Shown: positions 1 through 10,617, numbered from the stretch's first letter. The stretch is DNA of 64,000 nucleotides from JAZDFC01 sp043808235 (GCA_043808235.1 JAZDFC010000057.1:1-64000), one strand, 5' to 3'. A program made the numbers and translations. The notes: generated by a model not told the origin, from the letters alone.

Positions 1-2444
1 CCTCCATCAATACGATCAAAACGATTCAACGGATAACTTGCCGACGCGATTCCACCGTAACTTCTATAACGGTATAAGTCAGCATATAAACCGTTCGATA
101 CGTAAATAAATCTTGCGGTATGAAATCCTTCAAATCCGAAGTCCAACCTTTTCCCGAGGTAATAGTATGCTAAACCATAGTCGCTGTTTTTTAAATCAAT
201 TTGCAAACTTGTTACACCAATCAATCGATGATCGCCAAGTAAATCACTGAACGAAAGGACTGTTGTTCCCAACAATCCATAGTAAGTTGAATAACCGGCA
301 TTTGCGTAAATCAGATCGGGTGTAAAACTAATTTTATATTTATTTACAAGAAAATTTCCATTCTTATCTAATTTCTCGGTGAATTTTATTTCTTTATTGT
401 AGCTATTAGATGTATCCTTTATTGTAAAGTGCTCGCCAAATATAAAATTCTTGTATTCATTATCCACGACGGCAGTACTATCCTTCGATTGCACGTATTG
501 CCCGGTATAAATTCGTCTCTGATTATTTGTTGAATCTGATTCGATTTTATTGACAATGTCAATCATTGATGAATCAGTGATGGCTCTTGCTGCCACAAGG
601 CTATCGATTTGTGCTAAATCCACTTTGCCTTGGTTTAATAAACCGGCCATGAATTTTGTTGGAACTAATTCTTTTCCTTGCGCTTCCAGTTCGAAAGGAT
701 TATTCAAAATGAAAATATTATACCCGCCTTTGAACAATGAAGTAAACACTAATTTTTTTCTATCAGCTGATGCGGATAATTGATTGATTCCGTTGAGAGA
801 ATTAGTGACCGGAATTGCAGGCAAATCCAGTATCGATTTTATCTCATCGCTTTCATCCAAAATAATTTTCTTACGGTAAATATTACTAATCCCATTTCTA
901 TCAGAAACAAAGAGAATATATTTCCCGTCGGCAGAAACAACTGCTTGTCCTTCGGAGCTGAGTTCCCAATCGGTAATCCTTGTAATTTTCTCTGAAACTA
1001 AATCGGCATAATAAATATCAAGTTGTTTAAAGTTATGCTCATAAATTTGAAATTCGTTGGTTATTTCTTGCTCATCAATGTAATCCCCTCTATCCGAAGA
1101 AAAGAAAATTTTCTTGTCATCCGGCGACCATGAGGGATCCGAATCGGAAAAAATATCTTGAGTTATATTTGATACTTTTTGTGTAGCAAAATCATATATA
1201 TATATATCCGATTGTGAATTTGTTGAGCCGACAAAAGCTATTTTGTTTTCATCATTCGACCAACTAACAGATTCAATACCGTTAAACTCAAACGGCAATT
1301 CATAAGAGTCTTCGGACTCAACATCAATAATTTTTATCACATCGTGTCCGTTGCTTTTTACCGAAAGAGCAATTCGTTTATTATCAGGCGCCCAGGTTAA
1401 TGCAGGGAAAAGTACATTCATTTCCTCAAAGTCATTCGATTGCCCTGTTTTTATTACTCTCTTAATTATCTCGCCATCAGTTGCGTTCATCAAGTAAATA
1501 TCAAGATAAATATCTCTGTCAGATATGAATGCAATTTTATCACCACGGGGTGAAAGGGCCGGACTGGTATTGTAAAAACCGCCGGTTTTCTTATTATCTG
1601 TGAGTCGTTTTGCAAATTCATCGGGATCGGGCTTTTCAGCAACAGCAGGCCAAAATTCTTTCTTCAAATATTTTTTCCATCTTTCATTCAATTCATCAAT
1701 ATCGAGTCCGAGTGATGATTTAATACCGGAGTCGAAATTGCCTTGTCCTTTTGTTTTGCGTAAAATGTCGCCTACCTTTTCTCTGCCGTACGTCTCCGCA
1801 ATAAATTTAAATAATGATTGGCCGCCGCGGTATGCAAAGTAGCCGTTAAGATATTTAATATCGGGAAGATACTCATTAATTACTGCATCCCGGATGAACA
1901 TATCGGAGTTCGTTTCCCAGTCGCTCGAAATATATTCCGCCATCCCTTCGTGCACCCAAATCGGAAGATCAAGTGTTATTCCCTTTGAAATAATATTTTG
2001 AATTGTTCCGCCGTACAGCATGTCGTTCATTACAGCGTGTACAAGCTCATGGTGAATTACATGTCGGAATTTTTCGTATGATCCTTCAAATGGAAATACT
2101 ACTCTGTTTTTGAATCTTTCCGTAAAACCACCGGTGCCCTGGCCTACAAATGCATCGATTGTATTTGTTTCCTGGAAATCATTGTGCGAGTTGTAAACGA
2201 TAAGTGAAATACGGTTGTTAATTTCATAATCGAAATCCGATTGAATATTTTCGACCGCCTCTTCGGCGGCGCTGGCGGTAAATTCTGCTACGGTTGTGCC
2301 GTCTGAGGTAAAATATATATCGAAATGTTTCGTCTGTATGAAATACCACTCGAAATCTTTGTATTGCAGCCGGTTCTGACCGAATTGACCGAATGCAATT
2401 GAATATCCCAAAAATAGAATTCCCAGAATTTTTAGTAATTTCAT
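1..2444 (-). CDS. Exported peptidase MA-like metallopeptidase with TolB/WD40-like propeller (3' end outside window)
   Basis: The reading frame starts at the ATG at 2442-2444 and stays open to the left edge, so about 814 codons are visible and the C-terminus is missing. The first 19 residues form a signal peptide (hydrophobic LLKILGILFLGYSIAFG). A gluzincin-type zinc site follows: HELVH at residues 132-136 and, about 30 residues later, WVHEGMAEY, whose Glu166 is the likely third ligand. This is the arrangement of the peptidase MA-like family. From about residue 250 there are repeated blocks with SP..D..IAF.SDR, typical of TolB/PD40 propeller blades (SPRGDKIAFISDRD, APDNKRIALS, SPDDKKIFFSSDRG, SADGKYILFVSDRN). 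The last visible part looks like beta-strands of an outer-membrane or surface domain. It is the last visible gene of the envelope run, 125 nt after rnr. A periplasmic or surface protease is likely; the substrate is unknown. Confidence 0.85.
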   Translation of the reverse strand, partial: MKLLKILGILFLGYSIAFGQFGQNRLQYKDFEWYFIQTKHFDIYFTSDGTTVAEFTASAAEEAVENIQSDFDYEINNRISLIVYNSHNDFQETNTIDAFVGQGTGGFTERFKNRVVFPFEGSYEKFRHVIHHELVHAVMNDMLYGGTIQNIISKGITLDLPIWVHEGMAEYISSDWETNSDMFIRDAVINEYLPDIKYLNGYFAYRGGQSLFKFIAETYGREKVGDILRKTKGQGNFDSGIKSSLGLDIDELNERWKKYLKKEFWPAVAEKPDPDEFAKRLTDNKKTGGFYNTSPALSPRGDKIAFISDRDIYLDIYLMNATDGEIIKRVIKTGQSNDFEEMNVLFPALTWAPDNKRIALSVKSNGHDVIKIIDVESEDSYELPFEFNGIESVSWSNDENKIAFVGSTNSQSDIYIYDFATQKVSNITQDIFSDSDPSWSPDDKKIFFSSDRGDYIDEQEITNEFQIYEHNFKQLDIYYADLVSEKITRITDWELSSEGQAVVSADGKYILFVSDRNGISNIYRKKIILDESDEIKSILDLPAIPVTNSLNGINQLSASADRKKLVFTSLFKGGYNIFILNNPFELEAQGKELVPTKFMAGLLNQGKVDLAQIDSLVAARAITDSSMIDIVNKIESDSTNNQRRIYTGQYVQSKDSTAVVDNEYKNFIFGEHFTIKDTSNSYNKEIKFTEKLDKNGNFLVNKYKISFTPDLIYANAGYSTYYGLLGTTVLSFSDLLGDHRLIGVTSLQIDLKNSDYGLAYYYLGKRLDFGFEGFHTARFIYVSNGLYADLYRYRSYGGIASASYPLNRFDRIDG

Positions 2445-2569
2445 GTTGCCACCATTCAAAATTTATTGCGTACAATTATAAAACACCTATAAACAGCAAG
2501 TTTCCTAAAGAGGTTTCCATCCATGGAAATAACAATTGAAGCTGCACGCTTAATATTAAAAAATAATTG

Positions 2570-4663
2570 CTAAGACAAAAGCACAAAATCAATCTCCCTT
2601 TTTTCCTCATCTACTCTAACCACTCTCACATGTACCTTATCCCCAAGCCGGTATCTTTTCTTTGTCGAGCGGCCCAGTAGCGAATAATTCTTTTCGTCAT
2701 AAATATAATAGTCGTCATCCAAATCTCTCAACCTGATTAATCCTTCCGATAAATTCTCGTTTATCTCAATGAACATACCGAAATTAGTGATGCCGGATAT
2801 AACCCCGTGAAATTCTTCGCCTATTTTATTTTTCATAAACTCGAGTTGTTTAATTTTTACCGCTAACCTTTCTGCGCTTATAGCAGTTCGTTCCATTGCC
2901 GAGGAATGCTCACAAATCTCTTCCAATTTTTCGGTAGTGTAAAAATTTTCCCCCGTTTGCAGATAATTAAAAATTATCTGATGTACAATCAAATCGGGGA
3001 ATCTGCGTATAGGCGATGTGAAATGTGTATAATAATTAAATCCGAGTCCGTAATGACCAATATTTTCTGTTGAATAAACAGCCTTAGCCATTGACCGGAT
3101 TGCAATCTCATTCACAACCGCTTCTTCTTCTTTTCCCTTTACTTCATCTAAAAGTTTTTGAAATTGCTTTGTTGTGCTGTTCTGGAAAGGATCGAATGAA
3201 TAGCCCAAAGATTTTACAAAACTTGTAAATTCCTTCAGCTTTTTTTCATCGGGTACATCATGCACTCTATAAACAAAAGGTACTGATTTTTTAGTTCTTC
3301 GCCCGGTTAAATGCTTAGCTACAATCTGGTTTGCCAGCAGCATTAACTCTTCAATTAAATTATGACTTTCCTTTATTTCCTTTACTTCAATTGACAACGG
3401 AACCCCGTTATCGTCGAGTTTGAATTCAACTTCGGGAGTAATGAAATTGATACTTCCTTTTTTCATCCTATTTTTTCTTAACGCATGCGCTATTTTGTTT
3501 AATTGCGTTATCTGCTCATACAACTCGCCTTCGGCTTTGTCCAAGATTTCCTGCACTTCTTTATAGGTGAATCGACGCTTACTATTTATTACGGATTTTT
3601 TAATTTCGTATGAAAGTAATTTCCCATCCGGATTCATTTTTACGATCACTGAAAACGTGAGTCTATCCTCATTTGGCACCAGCGAACAGATTTTGTTCGA
3701 CAGCGCTTCCGGCAGCATCGGGATTACACTCCCGACAAAATAAACACTCGTGCCGCGTTTTAATGCCTCCTCATAAATTTTTGTTTGAGGGCGTACAAAA
3801 TGCGATACATCAGCAATGTGAATACCAATTTCAAAATTACCATCGCTCATTTTGTTTATTGAAACTGCATCGTCAAAATCTTTTGCGGTATCAGGATCAA
3901 TTGTAAATATCAGTTCATTTCTTAAATCCAATCTTCTATTTATTTCTTCAGCGGGAATATCGGTTGAAATTTTTTCAGCTTCTTTCAGAACGCCGGCGGG
4001 AAATTTATACGAAAGGTTCATCTCCCTTGCAATAGCGCTTATCTCCGCCTCATATGAACCGGCTTTGCCGAGTATTTCTTTAATTTTTCCTTCGGGATTA
4101 AGCAATCTTGATTCCCAGAAAATTTCTCCGGCTACTACTTTATCGCCAACTTCTGCACCGCGCAGAAATTTTGACGGGATATAAATATCTCTATGAATTT
4201 CAGGCTCATCCGGGAGAACAAAATAATAAGCTTCTGTTTTAGAAAGGGTGCCGACGATTTCCTCACGCTTTCGTTGAACAATATCTGTGATTTCACCTTC
4301 GATATTTTTCCCGCGTTTTTTTGCGAAGAGTGATACGGCAACGAGATCGCCATCGAAGGCTGTACCCATATTTTTTGAAATGACGAAAATATCTTTGTAA
4401 GGAGAATCTTTTACTCTTATAAATCCGTAATCTGCATCTCGTGAAACTGATAATGTTCCTATGATACGATTGCTTCCGATAAGATTGATATTGAACCTTT
4501 TCCCTACTCGAACAAGAAAACCTTCCTCAATTAATTCACGCAGTACATGCTTCAATTGAGAGTATTCATGTTCGGATTTAATAAATAATTTTTTTGCCAG
4601 CTCTTTCGATTTTATCTTAAGAGCGGGATTCTTTTTAAAGAATGATTTAACAAGTTCTTTCAT
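2570..4663 (-). CDS. rnr: Ribonuclease R (3'-5' exoribonuclease)
   Basis: This is a processive 3'-5' exoribonuclease that degrades structured RNA. Domains in order: winged-helix N-terminus (about 1-55), cold-shock/OB domains (about 65-200), the RNB catalytic domain (about 240-570) and a C-terminal S1 domain (about 615-697). The catalytic acidic cluster is seen as DPDTAKDFDDAVSI near residue 257, followed by GIHIADVSHFV, and the late RNB signature HFTSPIRRFPDL. The S1 domain starts around GVISGITNFGMFIEI. The N-terminal helix-turn-helix favours RNase R over RNase II. I use the ATG at 4661-4663, which overlaps the tamB stop as TGATG; a TTG one codon earlier is the alternative. Length (697 residues) is normal for the family. 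The one-base overlap implies translational coupling to tamB. Confidence 0.95.
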   Translation of the reverse strand: MKELVKSFFKKNPALKIKSKELAKKLFIKSEHEYSQLKHVLRELIEEGFLVRVGKRFNINLIGSNRIIGTLSVSRDADYGFIRVKDSPYKDIFVISKNMGTAFDGDLVAVSLFAKKRGKNIEGEITDIVQRKREEIVGTLSKTEAYYFVLPDEPEIHRDIYIPSKFLRGAEVGDKVVAGEIFWESRLLNPEGKIKEILGKAGSYEAEISAIAREMNLSYKFPAGVLKEAEKISTDIPAEEINRRLDLRNELIFTIDPDTAKDFDDAVSINKMSDGNFEIGIHIADVSHFVRPQTKIYEEALKRGTSVYFVGSVIPMLPEALSNKICSLVPNEDRLTFSVIVKMNPDGKLLSYEIKKSVINSKRRFTYKEVQEILDKAEGELYEQITQLNKIAHALRKNRMKKGSINFITPEVEFKLDDNGVPLSIEVKEIKESHNLIEELMLLANQIVAKHLTGRRTKKSVPFVYRVHDVPDEKKLKEFTSFVKSLGYSFDPFQNSTTKQFQKLLDEVKGKEEEAVVNEIAIRSMAKAVYSTENIGHYGLGFNYYTHFTSPIRRFPDLIVHQIIFNYLQTGENFYTTEKLEEICEHSSAMERTAISAERLAVKIKQLEFMKNKIGEEFHGVISGITNFGMFIEINENLSEGLIRLRDLDDDYYIYDEKNYSLLGRSTKKRYRLGDKVHVRVVRVDEEKREIDFVLLS

Positions 4664-7600
4664 CAAAACTCAAATTTGTATTTTAAACCGAATTCGTTAA
4701 TTAATTCATTCATACCGAAAGTCTCTACAACCGAGCTCCGTCGTTGGATGCGCAATGCCAAATTTTTTGTCCAAAGATATTCCAATTTAAAATTTGTTTG
4801 GTTAACATTCTGCTGCTGCTGTGATGTTCCGCCAAATTCGTAGCCAACAGTGTATCTGAAATTTTTCCATCTGCCCGATAAAGAAACCCCTGTTTGGGTA
4901 ATCTGAATACTACGTACGAAATCGCCGACATAAGAATTTAGAAAACCCGAGAGCATCGGGCCCATAATTGATGCGGCTGTGCTCGTTCCGAAAGAGGCGG
5001 TCTCACCTGCAATCTGGCTTCTTTGACTCGAAGTTAGATTCGTAAGATCCAGTTCACCTATTAGAATAAAGGCAAATGCATTCGACTCAGTGTAACGCGG
5101 GTCATACATATTATTGTCAATATTTCTTCTTCCAACATAAACCGAAATATTCTGTGGATCGTTTATCAAGTTTGTGCTTAATTCTTTCACAGTGCCCGAA
5201 AATTTTATTTTCACGGCAACATCCTGCTTAATGCCATTCGGATCGTCCCATTCATTTATGTATGTGGCAACGATATCGAGATAGGGATTAGTGATGTCGC
5301 TTTCAAATCTAATAAGTCCATCGGCAGCAAAAGTTTTTAAAAATTCAAGGCGGGAATCTTCCCGGATTTGAAATGCGCCCTGTGTATTAATAAATCCGTT
5401 ATAACTTTCATAATGGAGTTCCCCGAATGCTTCTATATATAATTTTTGATTCCATGCCGGTGAAAGAATGAACGTCATTATCGCATCTCTCTCCATCTTG
5501 ATGTTAATATCATAATCGAAAGAGACATTTACTTCACTACGACTTTTGGAATTACTGCTAAGACGAAAAAACGGCGCTGTAAGCTGCATAAATTTCTTTT
5601 CTTCTGAGTCTATGCGGGATGTATCGGCGATTATGTTGTAAATAAAATCGTTTTTTGATATTGATGCATCTTGCTGAAGCGCATATGTTACGTTAGTGTA
5701 TTTTAAAATTATATCGCCTTTAAAAAAGGATTTCCCATTTTCAAAAGTATAATTCCACGAACCGCCGGTTCCTAAAAAAAGATCCCCGTAAAAATAAGGT
5801 ATTGAAGTTTTTGTTTTTTGATTCATGACGGCTAAATCGCCCGTTGTAGAAATTTCGATATTCTCAATGTTAAATCCTTTCAACCCTATTACACCGGAGG
5901 AAGTAAGTGTACCACGGTATTTCGCATCGCTGCTGTTTTCCAATACAAAATGAGAAATGTCGATTCTCTCGTTAATAAAATCAAGGTTAAATCCGAAATT
6001 ATAATCCAAATTTGTCGGATTGAAATGGAATGATCCGTCATCAAGCTTTAGCACGCCGTTATATTTTAAATCATTTAATATCCCGGAAACAGAAATATCC
6101 GCAATTAATATTCCGTTTTGTTTGGAAACATACGGCACAAGATTACCAAACGAATTTATGTTGAAATTTTCCGTCTTGACCTGGAAACTAATATTTTTAT
6201 CAACAGGGATTCGTTTCTCTACGCCCTGGAAACTGAGATTAATTGGAAGAATTCCGGTAACCATTAGTAACGGTACAGTCATGTTTTTTGTTGTGTCAAC
6301 TAATTTTAAATCCGAACGTAAAACCTCATCCTTATAATCAAGATTCAAAAATAAACTGCCAAGTTTTGACTTCTGATATCCGATGTCCTCAATATCCAGA
6401 TCCATTTTGATCAGGGGAGCTTTGAGTGTCCCGGTGATTTCCGAACTTAAATTTAAGTTGCCGTCGAAGAAAGCAGATCCGGGCGCCATAAAATATTTTG
6501 CGATAGTTTTTGAAGAAAGATTTTTTATCTCAATGTCCAACTTCTGATTGCCGTTTTTCTCGACCGAACCGGATACAATTAATTCAGCGCCTTCTGTAGT
6601 CATATCGAAATTTTTAACATTTATCGAACCAGGAGCGAATTCAATTTTTATGGAGTCTTTGTTTTTCCATTCCACATTTTGATATGTTAAACTGATATCT
6701 GAAATATCCAGGATTTGGTTTGGTGGATTGATCGAGAGTATTCCCTCCATTGCAGCTTTAGCTACCGTATCCACCGAAGCAGCCATATTGAAGAAAGCTT
6801 TACTCTGGTTAAATGTCAAATCGGCGAAAACATTATCCAGTCGTGTACCGGCATCCATTCGTTTGCCTGTAATTGAAACCGCTCCGAATAATTTATCGAA
6901 AGAATCCGAGCGGTTATCACGACTAAAATTTACATCAGTAATAAAATCGGAAAGATAAATTAAACTATTCTCTGCAGAATAAAGTAAGTAATCGAGAGTC
7001 ATTTCCGCAGAAATCGAAAAGTTAGTTGAATTGTTTTTAAAGTTACCTGTTATAGCTCCAACCGCATCTATCTTCTTATCTTTCATTATTTTAGAAAGAG
7101 GTTCCATATCTTTTAATTTGCATGCAAACTCAATCTCAATATTTTTATCGAGAATTTCGGGTACTGGACGTTTGGTTTTAATTTCGGTAATCAAGCCTAT
7201 CTCAGTATCAAGTACGTTGAACTCACCAACCTTTGTAATTACGATGTCAGCAATCGTAGTCGATTCGTATGCAATCAATTCGAGTGCGTCGCTTAACAGA
7301 AATTCACCATCGAGGGTAATATCGGCAAGGGGAGAATTTAGAATTATTGAACGATGTTCTTTCTCTTTTGACAGAGTGATGGCAAAATTCATTTTTTCAA
7401 AAGAGTATTGATTATATCTTGTACTGTCAAATCCAATAATTATTTTTCCGTTGGTTTCATTTAAATCAAGATTGGTCCCATGCGCTAAGAAACTAACATT
7501 TATATTTGATTCATGCGAAGGATTATTAAGTAATTCCTGCAAATCAAGATTTTTAATTTTACCTGAAAATGCATATCCCGCAACCGGATCAACAGTAAAA

Positions 7601-9141
7601 TCAAGATTACCGGAGAAATCTGCTGTTGCGTTATTTGAAGCCGTTGCAATATTAAAATGAATTTGCTTTGCTCTTGCGGTAGCGTCTAATTGAAAAGAAT
7701 TTATGGAGATATTATTGATTTTCGAATCCTCGCAATCAAACTCAACAATTGTATTCAAATTTTCCGGAGAAGTGCCTTTACCTTTTATTCGGCATGATGT
7801 GGTTAGTCGCGTATTGACGTTGAGAATTGGACTTAAATTAATGTCCTCTGTAATCAAATCGATGTTGTATTCAATTGGATTTGCATTAAGATTTAACTCT
7901 GCATCGAGGTTAATGTAGCCCTCTTCAGTTTCAGCTACAATTTTTGAAGTAAAATTAGTTGGTTCTCCGATGAATTCAGCATCGAAATTTGTGAAAACAA
8001 GATTATCAAATTCCGGAAGTTGTAAAAAAGGAAGAAGCTCGGTAACATTTTCGTAATCAGCTTTCGAATTAGACATTGTGGCATCGATATAAAGTTTATC
8101 CGGGATATGTAAATTTTTAACTCTACCGGAGACATCAATCCGTGTATCTAAATAATTTATAACGAGCGAATTGATTTTAATATTACCAAACTTACCCTCA
8201 GCGTTTAATTTTAAATCAGGCGTACCCTTTAAAAAATAAGTAGCTTCAAGGAAGGACGATAGATCATCAAAATTAAAACTGGGAACATCCAGGTCAAACT
8301 TCATGGGATAATTTTTAAAATCCTCCAATTCCACACCACCGAAAAGATTAAGACTATCGAGCCTTGCAGTTAACTTCAATTCGCTTTTGAGCGTTTTAAT
8401 TCTCAAATCTCTTACTTCAGCATAATCTTTTCGTATCTCAAACCAGCCGGAGAAATTTTTTAAGTCGAAGCTTTTAAAATTCGGATTACCCGAAAGATTG
8501 TCGATAAGCAGTGTCAACTCATCGTTATCGGTATCAAGAAAAAACTTGGAGGATAAATTTATATCGCTCACTCTAAAGTCGTCCATATTAATCGTAGGAT
8601 AATTCGTCAGTGAATTGCGGTTTGTAAAAGTTTGTTTTCTAAAATTAATATTCGTTAGCAATAACTGATTTACTTGAACTGCAAATGGAAGACTGAATTC
8701 GGTTTCCTCGGTTTCAGGTGTCGGTTTAATAAATTTATCTAAATTCCATTTACCGTTAGCATCCTCCACAAGAGAAACGAAAATATCACTCAATTCAATT
8801 TTACGAACAAATAATTTCCCAATGAAAAGTTGCAGTGGGCTTACTTTCAATTCGATTCTTTTTGCTGTTGCTATCGTGTCTTTATCAACCCATAAAGCGA
8901 GATCACGTAAGTAAACAGAGGTTAAAATCGTGCCGTCAATTGCACCGATGGAAATTTTTCCGTTTGTCTCTGTTTCAACAAGCGAAATGATTTCGTCTTT
9001 GAGTAAGTTGCGGAATGTTGAAGTTTGCGAAAAACCTATGAATAAAATAATAATCGCTATCAAAAAAACGAAAATACCTATAAAGGCATTTACTATTTTT
9101 CTAAAAAGCGACCGTTTCGGTTTTTCGGTTTTGGTTTTCAC
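4663..9141 (-). CDS. tamB: TamB-like translocation and assembly module protein
   Basis: A 1492-residue inner-membrane-anchored protein of the TamB/AsmA-like superfamily. Residues about 14-36 form one strong membrane anchor (IVNAFIGIFVFLIAIIILFIG). The rest is a very long chain of short beta-strand repeats, expected to form a lipid-conducting groove across the periplasm, and the last 350 residues match the C-terminal TamB (DUF490) domain, including YVGDFVRSIQITQTGVSLSGRW and a strand-rich terminus ending EFGLKYKFEF. TamB works in envelope lipid transport and outer-membrane protein assembly, usually with TamA or BamA. No tamA is visible, but bamA lies in the same gene run. The start codon is GTG at 9139-9141, two bases after the hldE2 stop. 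It overlaps rnr by one base. Confidence 0.9.
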   Translation of the reverse strand: MKTKTEKPKRSLFRKIVNAFIGIFVFLIAIIILFIGFSQTSTFRNLLKDEIISLVETETNGKISIGAIDGTILTSVYLRDLALWVDKDTIATAKRIELKVSPLQLFIGKLFVRKIELSDIFVSLVEDANGKWNLDKFIKPTPETEETEFSLPFAVQVNQLLLTNINFRKQTFTNRNSLTNYPTINMDDFRVSDINLSSKFFLDTDNDELTLLIDNLSGNPNFKSFDLKNFSGWFEIRKDYAEVRDLRIKTLKSELKLTARLDSLNLFGGVELEDFKNYPMKFDLDVPSFNFDDLSSFLEATYFLKGTPDLKLNAEGKFGNIKINSLVINYLDTRIDVSGRVKNLHIPDKLYIDATMSNSKADYENVTELLPFLQLPEFDNLVFTNFDAEFIGEPTNFTSKIVAETEEGYINLDAELNLNANPIEYNIDLITEDINLSPILNVNTRLTTSCRIKGKGTSPENLNTIVEFDCEDSKINNISINSFQLDATARAKQIHFNIATASNNATADFSGNLDFTVDPVAGYAFSGKIKNLDLQELLNNPSHESNINVSFLAHGTNLDLNETNGKIIIGFDSTRYNQYSFEKMNFAITLSKEKEHRSIILNSPLADITLDGEFLLSDALELIAYESTTIADIVITKVGEFNVLDTEIGLITEIKTKRPVPEILDKNIEIEFACKLKDMEPLSKIMKDKKIDAVGAITGNFKNNSTNFSISAEMTLDYLLYSAENSLIYLSDFITDVNFSRDNRSDSFDKLFGAVSITGKRMDAGTRLDNVFADLTFNQSKAFFNMAASVDTVAKAAMEGILSINPPNQILDISDISLTYQNVEWKNKDSIKIEFAPGSINVKNFDMTTEGAELIVSGSVEKNGNQKLDIEIKNLSSKTIAKYFMAPGSAFFDGNLNLSSEITGTLKAPLIKMDLDIEDIGYQKSKLGSLFLNLDYKDEVLRSDLKLVDTTKNMTVPLLMVTGILPINLSFQGVEKRIPVDKNISFQVKTENFNINSFGNLVPYVSKQNGILIADISVSGILNDLKYNGVLKLDDGSFHFNPTNLDYNFGFNLDFINERIDISHFVLENSSDAKYRGTLTSSGVIGLKGFNIENIEISTTGDLAVMNQKTKTSIPYFYGDLFLGTGGSWNYTFENGKSFFKGDIILKYTNVTYALQQDASISKNDFIYNIIADTSRIDSEEKKFMQLTAPFFRLSSNSKSRSEVNVSFDYDINIKMERDAIMTFILSPAWNQKLYIEAFGELHYESYNGFINTQGAFQIREDSRLEFLKTFAADGLIRFESDITNPYLDIVATYINEWDDPNGIKQDVAVKIKFSGTVKELSTNLINDPQNISVYVGRRNIDNNMYDPRYTESNAFAFILIGELDLTNLTSSQRSQIAGETASFGTSTAASIMGPMLSGFLNSYVGDFVRSIQITQTGVSLSGRWKNFRYTVGYEFGGTSQQQQNVNQTNFKLEYLWTKNLALRIQRRSSVVETFGMNELINEFGLKYKFEF

Positions 9142-9142
9142 T

Positions 9143-9625
9143 TTATTCTTTATATCGTTCCAATATCATATTAATAATTCCGGAGGTTGACTGATTCGTA
9201 ATAAATGCAATCCGCTTCACTTCGCCGCCATTCACTTCAACAATATCTTTACCTACTATATTATCAGCCGACCAGTCTGCGCCTTTAACAAGAATATCCG
9301 GAATTAAATCGCTGATTATTTTTGCAGGCGTATCTTCATCAAAAAAAGTAACATAATCAACAGCTTTTAAGTTGCTAATCAGAAAAGCCCGTTCATCTTC
9401 ATGCATGATAGGCCGTTTATTTCCTTTTATACTTCTAACTGAAACATCCGAATTCAACGCGACGAGTAATACATCTCCAGTAGCTTTGGCTTTGTTCAAA
9501 TAATCGACATGACCCGAATGCAATATATCGAAACATCCATTTGTAAAAACTAATTTTTTTCCTTCGACCTTTAATTGTTTTCTGAGATTGATTAACTCTT
9601 GTCTATCACGGATAATGTTTTTCAT
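9143..9625 (-). CDS. hldE2: D-glycero-beta-D-manno-heptose 1-phosphate adenylyltransferase (HldE C-terminal-type, separate gene)
   Basis: This enzyme transfers AMP to heptose 1-phosphate to give ADP-heptose for the LPS inner core. The nucleotidyltransferase fold is clear: VFTNGCFDILHSGHVDYLNKAK carries the HxGH signature, and IKGNKRPIMHEDERAFLISNL and ILVKGADW are characteristic of the RfaE/HldE adenylyltransferase domain. I start at the ATG at 9623-9625, giving 160 residues, because it overlaps the kinase stop as ATGA; an upstream start would lie inside the kinase gene. In E. coli the kinase and adenylyltransferase are one protein; here they are two overlapping genes. It is followed after two bases by tamB. 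Confidence 0.93.
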   Translation of the reverse strand: MKNIIRDRQELINLRKQLKVEGKKLVFTNGCFDILHSGHVDYLNKAKATGDVLLVALNSDVSVRSIKGNKRPIMHEDERAFLISNLKAVDYVTFFDEDTPAKIISDLIPDILVKGADWSADNIVGKDIVEVNGGEVKRIAFITNQSTSGIINMILERYKE

Positions 9626-10617
9626 TTTGCCAAAGCTCCAACAGTTGAAAATAATTTGTCGATTTCGATTGGTACAATTCCGACTTCCTCGCAAACGATG
9701 CCCCCTGCATAATTGGCGAGATAAGCAGCTTCATGAATATCGGCGCCGGCAGCGAGAGCAACTGTTAAAGTTGAGATAACAGTGTCGCCCGCACCCGAAA
9801 CATCGCGAGCCTTTCTGGCAACTGTGGAAATTCTTTCCAATGGTTTGTCTTTTTCGAATAACGCAATACCATCTTTACCTAATGTTAACAATATATATTT
9901 AGCTTTCAATTTGTCAAGCAGCATTTCACATGCTTTGCGGATATCTTCTTCTGTGGAAATTCTTATACCGAATGCATCCTCGGTTTCTTTTCTGTTGGGT
10001 TTGAAAACCGTAGCGTTTTTGTATTCAACAAAGTTGTTGAATTTTGGATCAACTGTTACAATTTTACTATTCTTTTTTGCAAGAGCAATTAATGAATGGA
10101 TAAGAGTTTTAGTTATTACTCCTTTATTATAATCCTGAAAAATTATCGCATCGATTGTGTCAATTCTTTCCGTAACGAAATTTACAATTTTTGTTTCAGT
10201 CTCAGCAGAGATGCTATTCTTATGCTCTCTATCAATTCTTACAACATGTTGGTCCGCAGCTATTACACGGGTCTTGGACGTAGTTGGTCGTGAGGAATCA
10301 ACAAATATTCCTTCGGATGAAATATTTGATTCCTTCATCAAAGCGTTAAAAATAGAACCTGAATTATCATCTCCAATTACTCCGATAGGAATAGGGGAGC
10401 CGCCAAGTTTTATAATATTATAAGCGACATTCGACGCGCCGCCGAATCTGAAAAATTCATTATCAATTTCAACTATTGGAACGGGCGCTTCGGGAGATAT
10501 GCGATGAACATCGCCCCAGAAGTAGCAATCGAGCATCATATCGCCAACCACTGCAACTCTTTTCCCGTAAAATCTATTTTTTAGTTCGTTTAATCTTGAA
10601 GCCGAAATACCATTCAT
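9622..10617 (-). CDS. hldE1: D-glycero-beta-D-manno-heptose-7-phosphate kinase (HldE N-terminal-type)
   Basis: A 331-residue PfkB/ribokinase-family sugar kinase that phosphorylates heptose 7-phosphate at C1. Visible signatures are the first PfkB region (FRFGGASNVAYNIIKLGG, about residues 56-73) and the second, DVSGAGDTVISTLTVAL, near residue 280, which carries the catalytic Asp and anion hole. VVGDMMLDCYFWGDVHRISPEAPVP near the N-terminus is characteristic of RfaE domain I. The start is the ATG at 10615-10617, preceded by AGGG about 8 bases upstream. It overlaps hldE2 by four bases, so the two steps of heptose activation are translationally coupled. Confidence 0.94.
   Translation of the reverse strand: MNGISASRLNELKNRFYGKRVAVVGDMMLDCYFWGDVHRISPEAPVPIVEIDNEFFRFGGASNVAYNIIKLGGSPIPIGVIGDDNSGSIFNALMKESNISSEGIFVDSSRPTTSKTRVIAADQHVVRIDREHKNSISAETETKIVNFVTERIDTIDAIIFQDYNKGVITKTLIHSLIALAKKNSKIVTVDPKFNNFVEYKNATVFKPNRKETEDAFGIRISTEEDIRKACEMLLDKLKAKYILLTLGKDGIALFEKDKPLERISTVARKARDVSGAGDTVISTLTVALAAGADIHEAAYLANYAGGIVCEEVGIVPIEIDKLFSTVGALAK

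Noticed and set aside
2224..2475. 83-codon minus-strand frame overlapping the MA-peptidase start
   Set aside because: It is a different frame of the peptidase gene, rich in Arg and with no recognisable domain.
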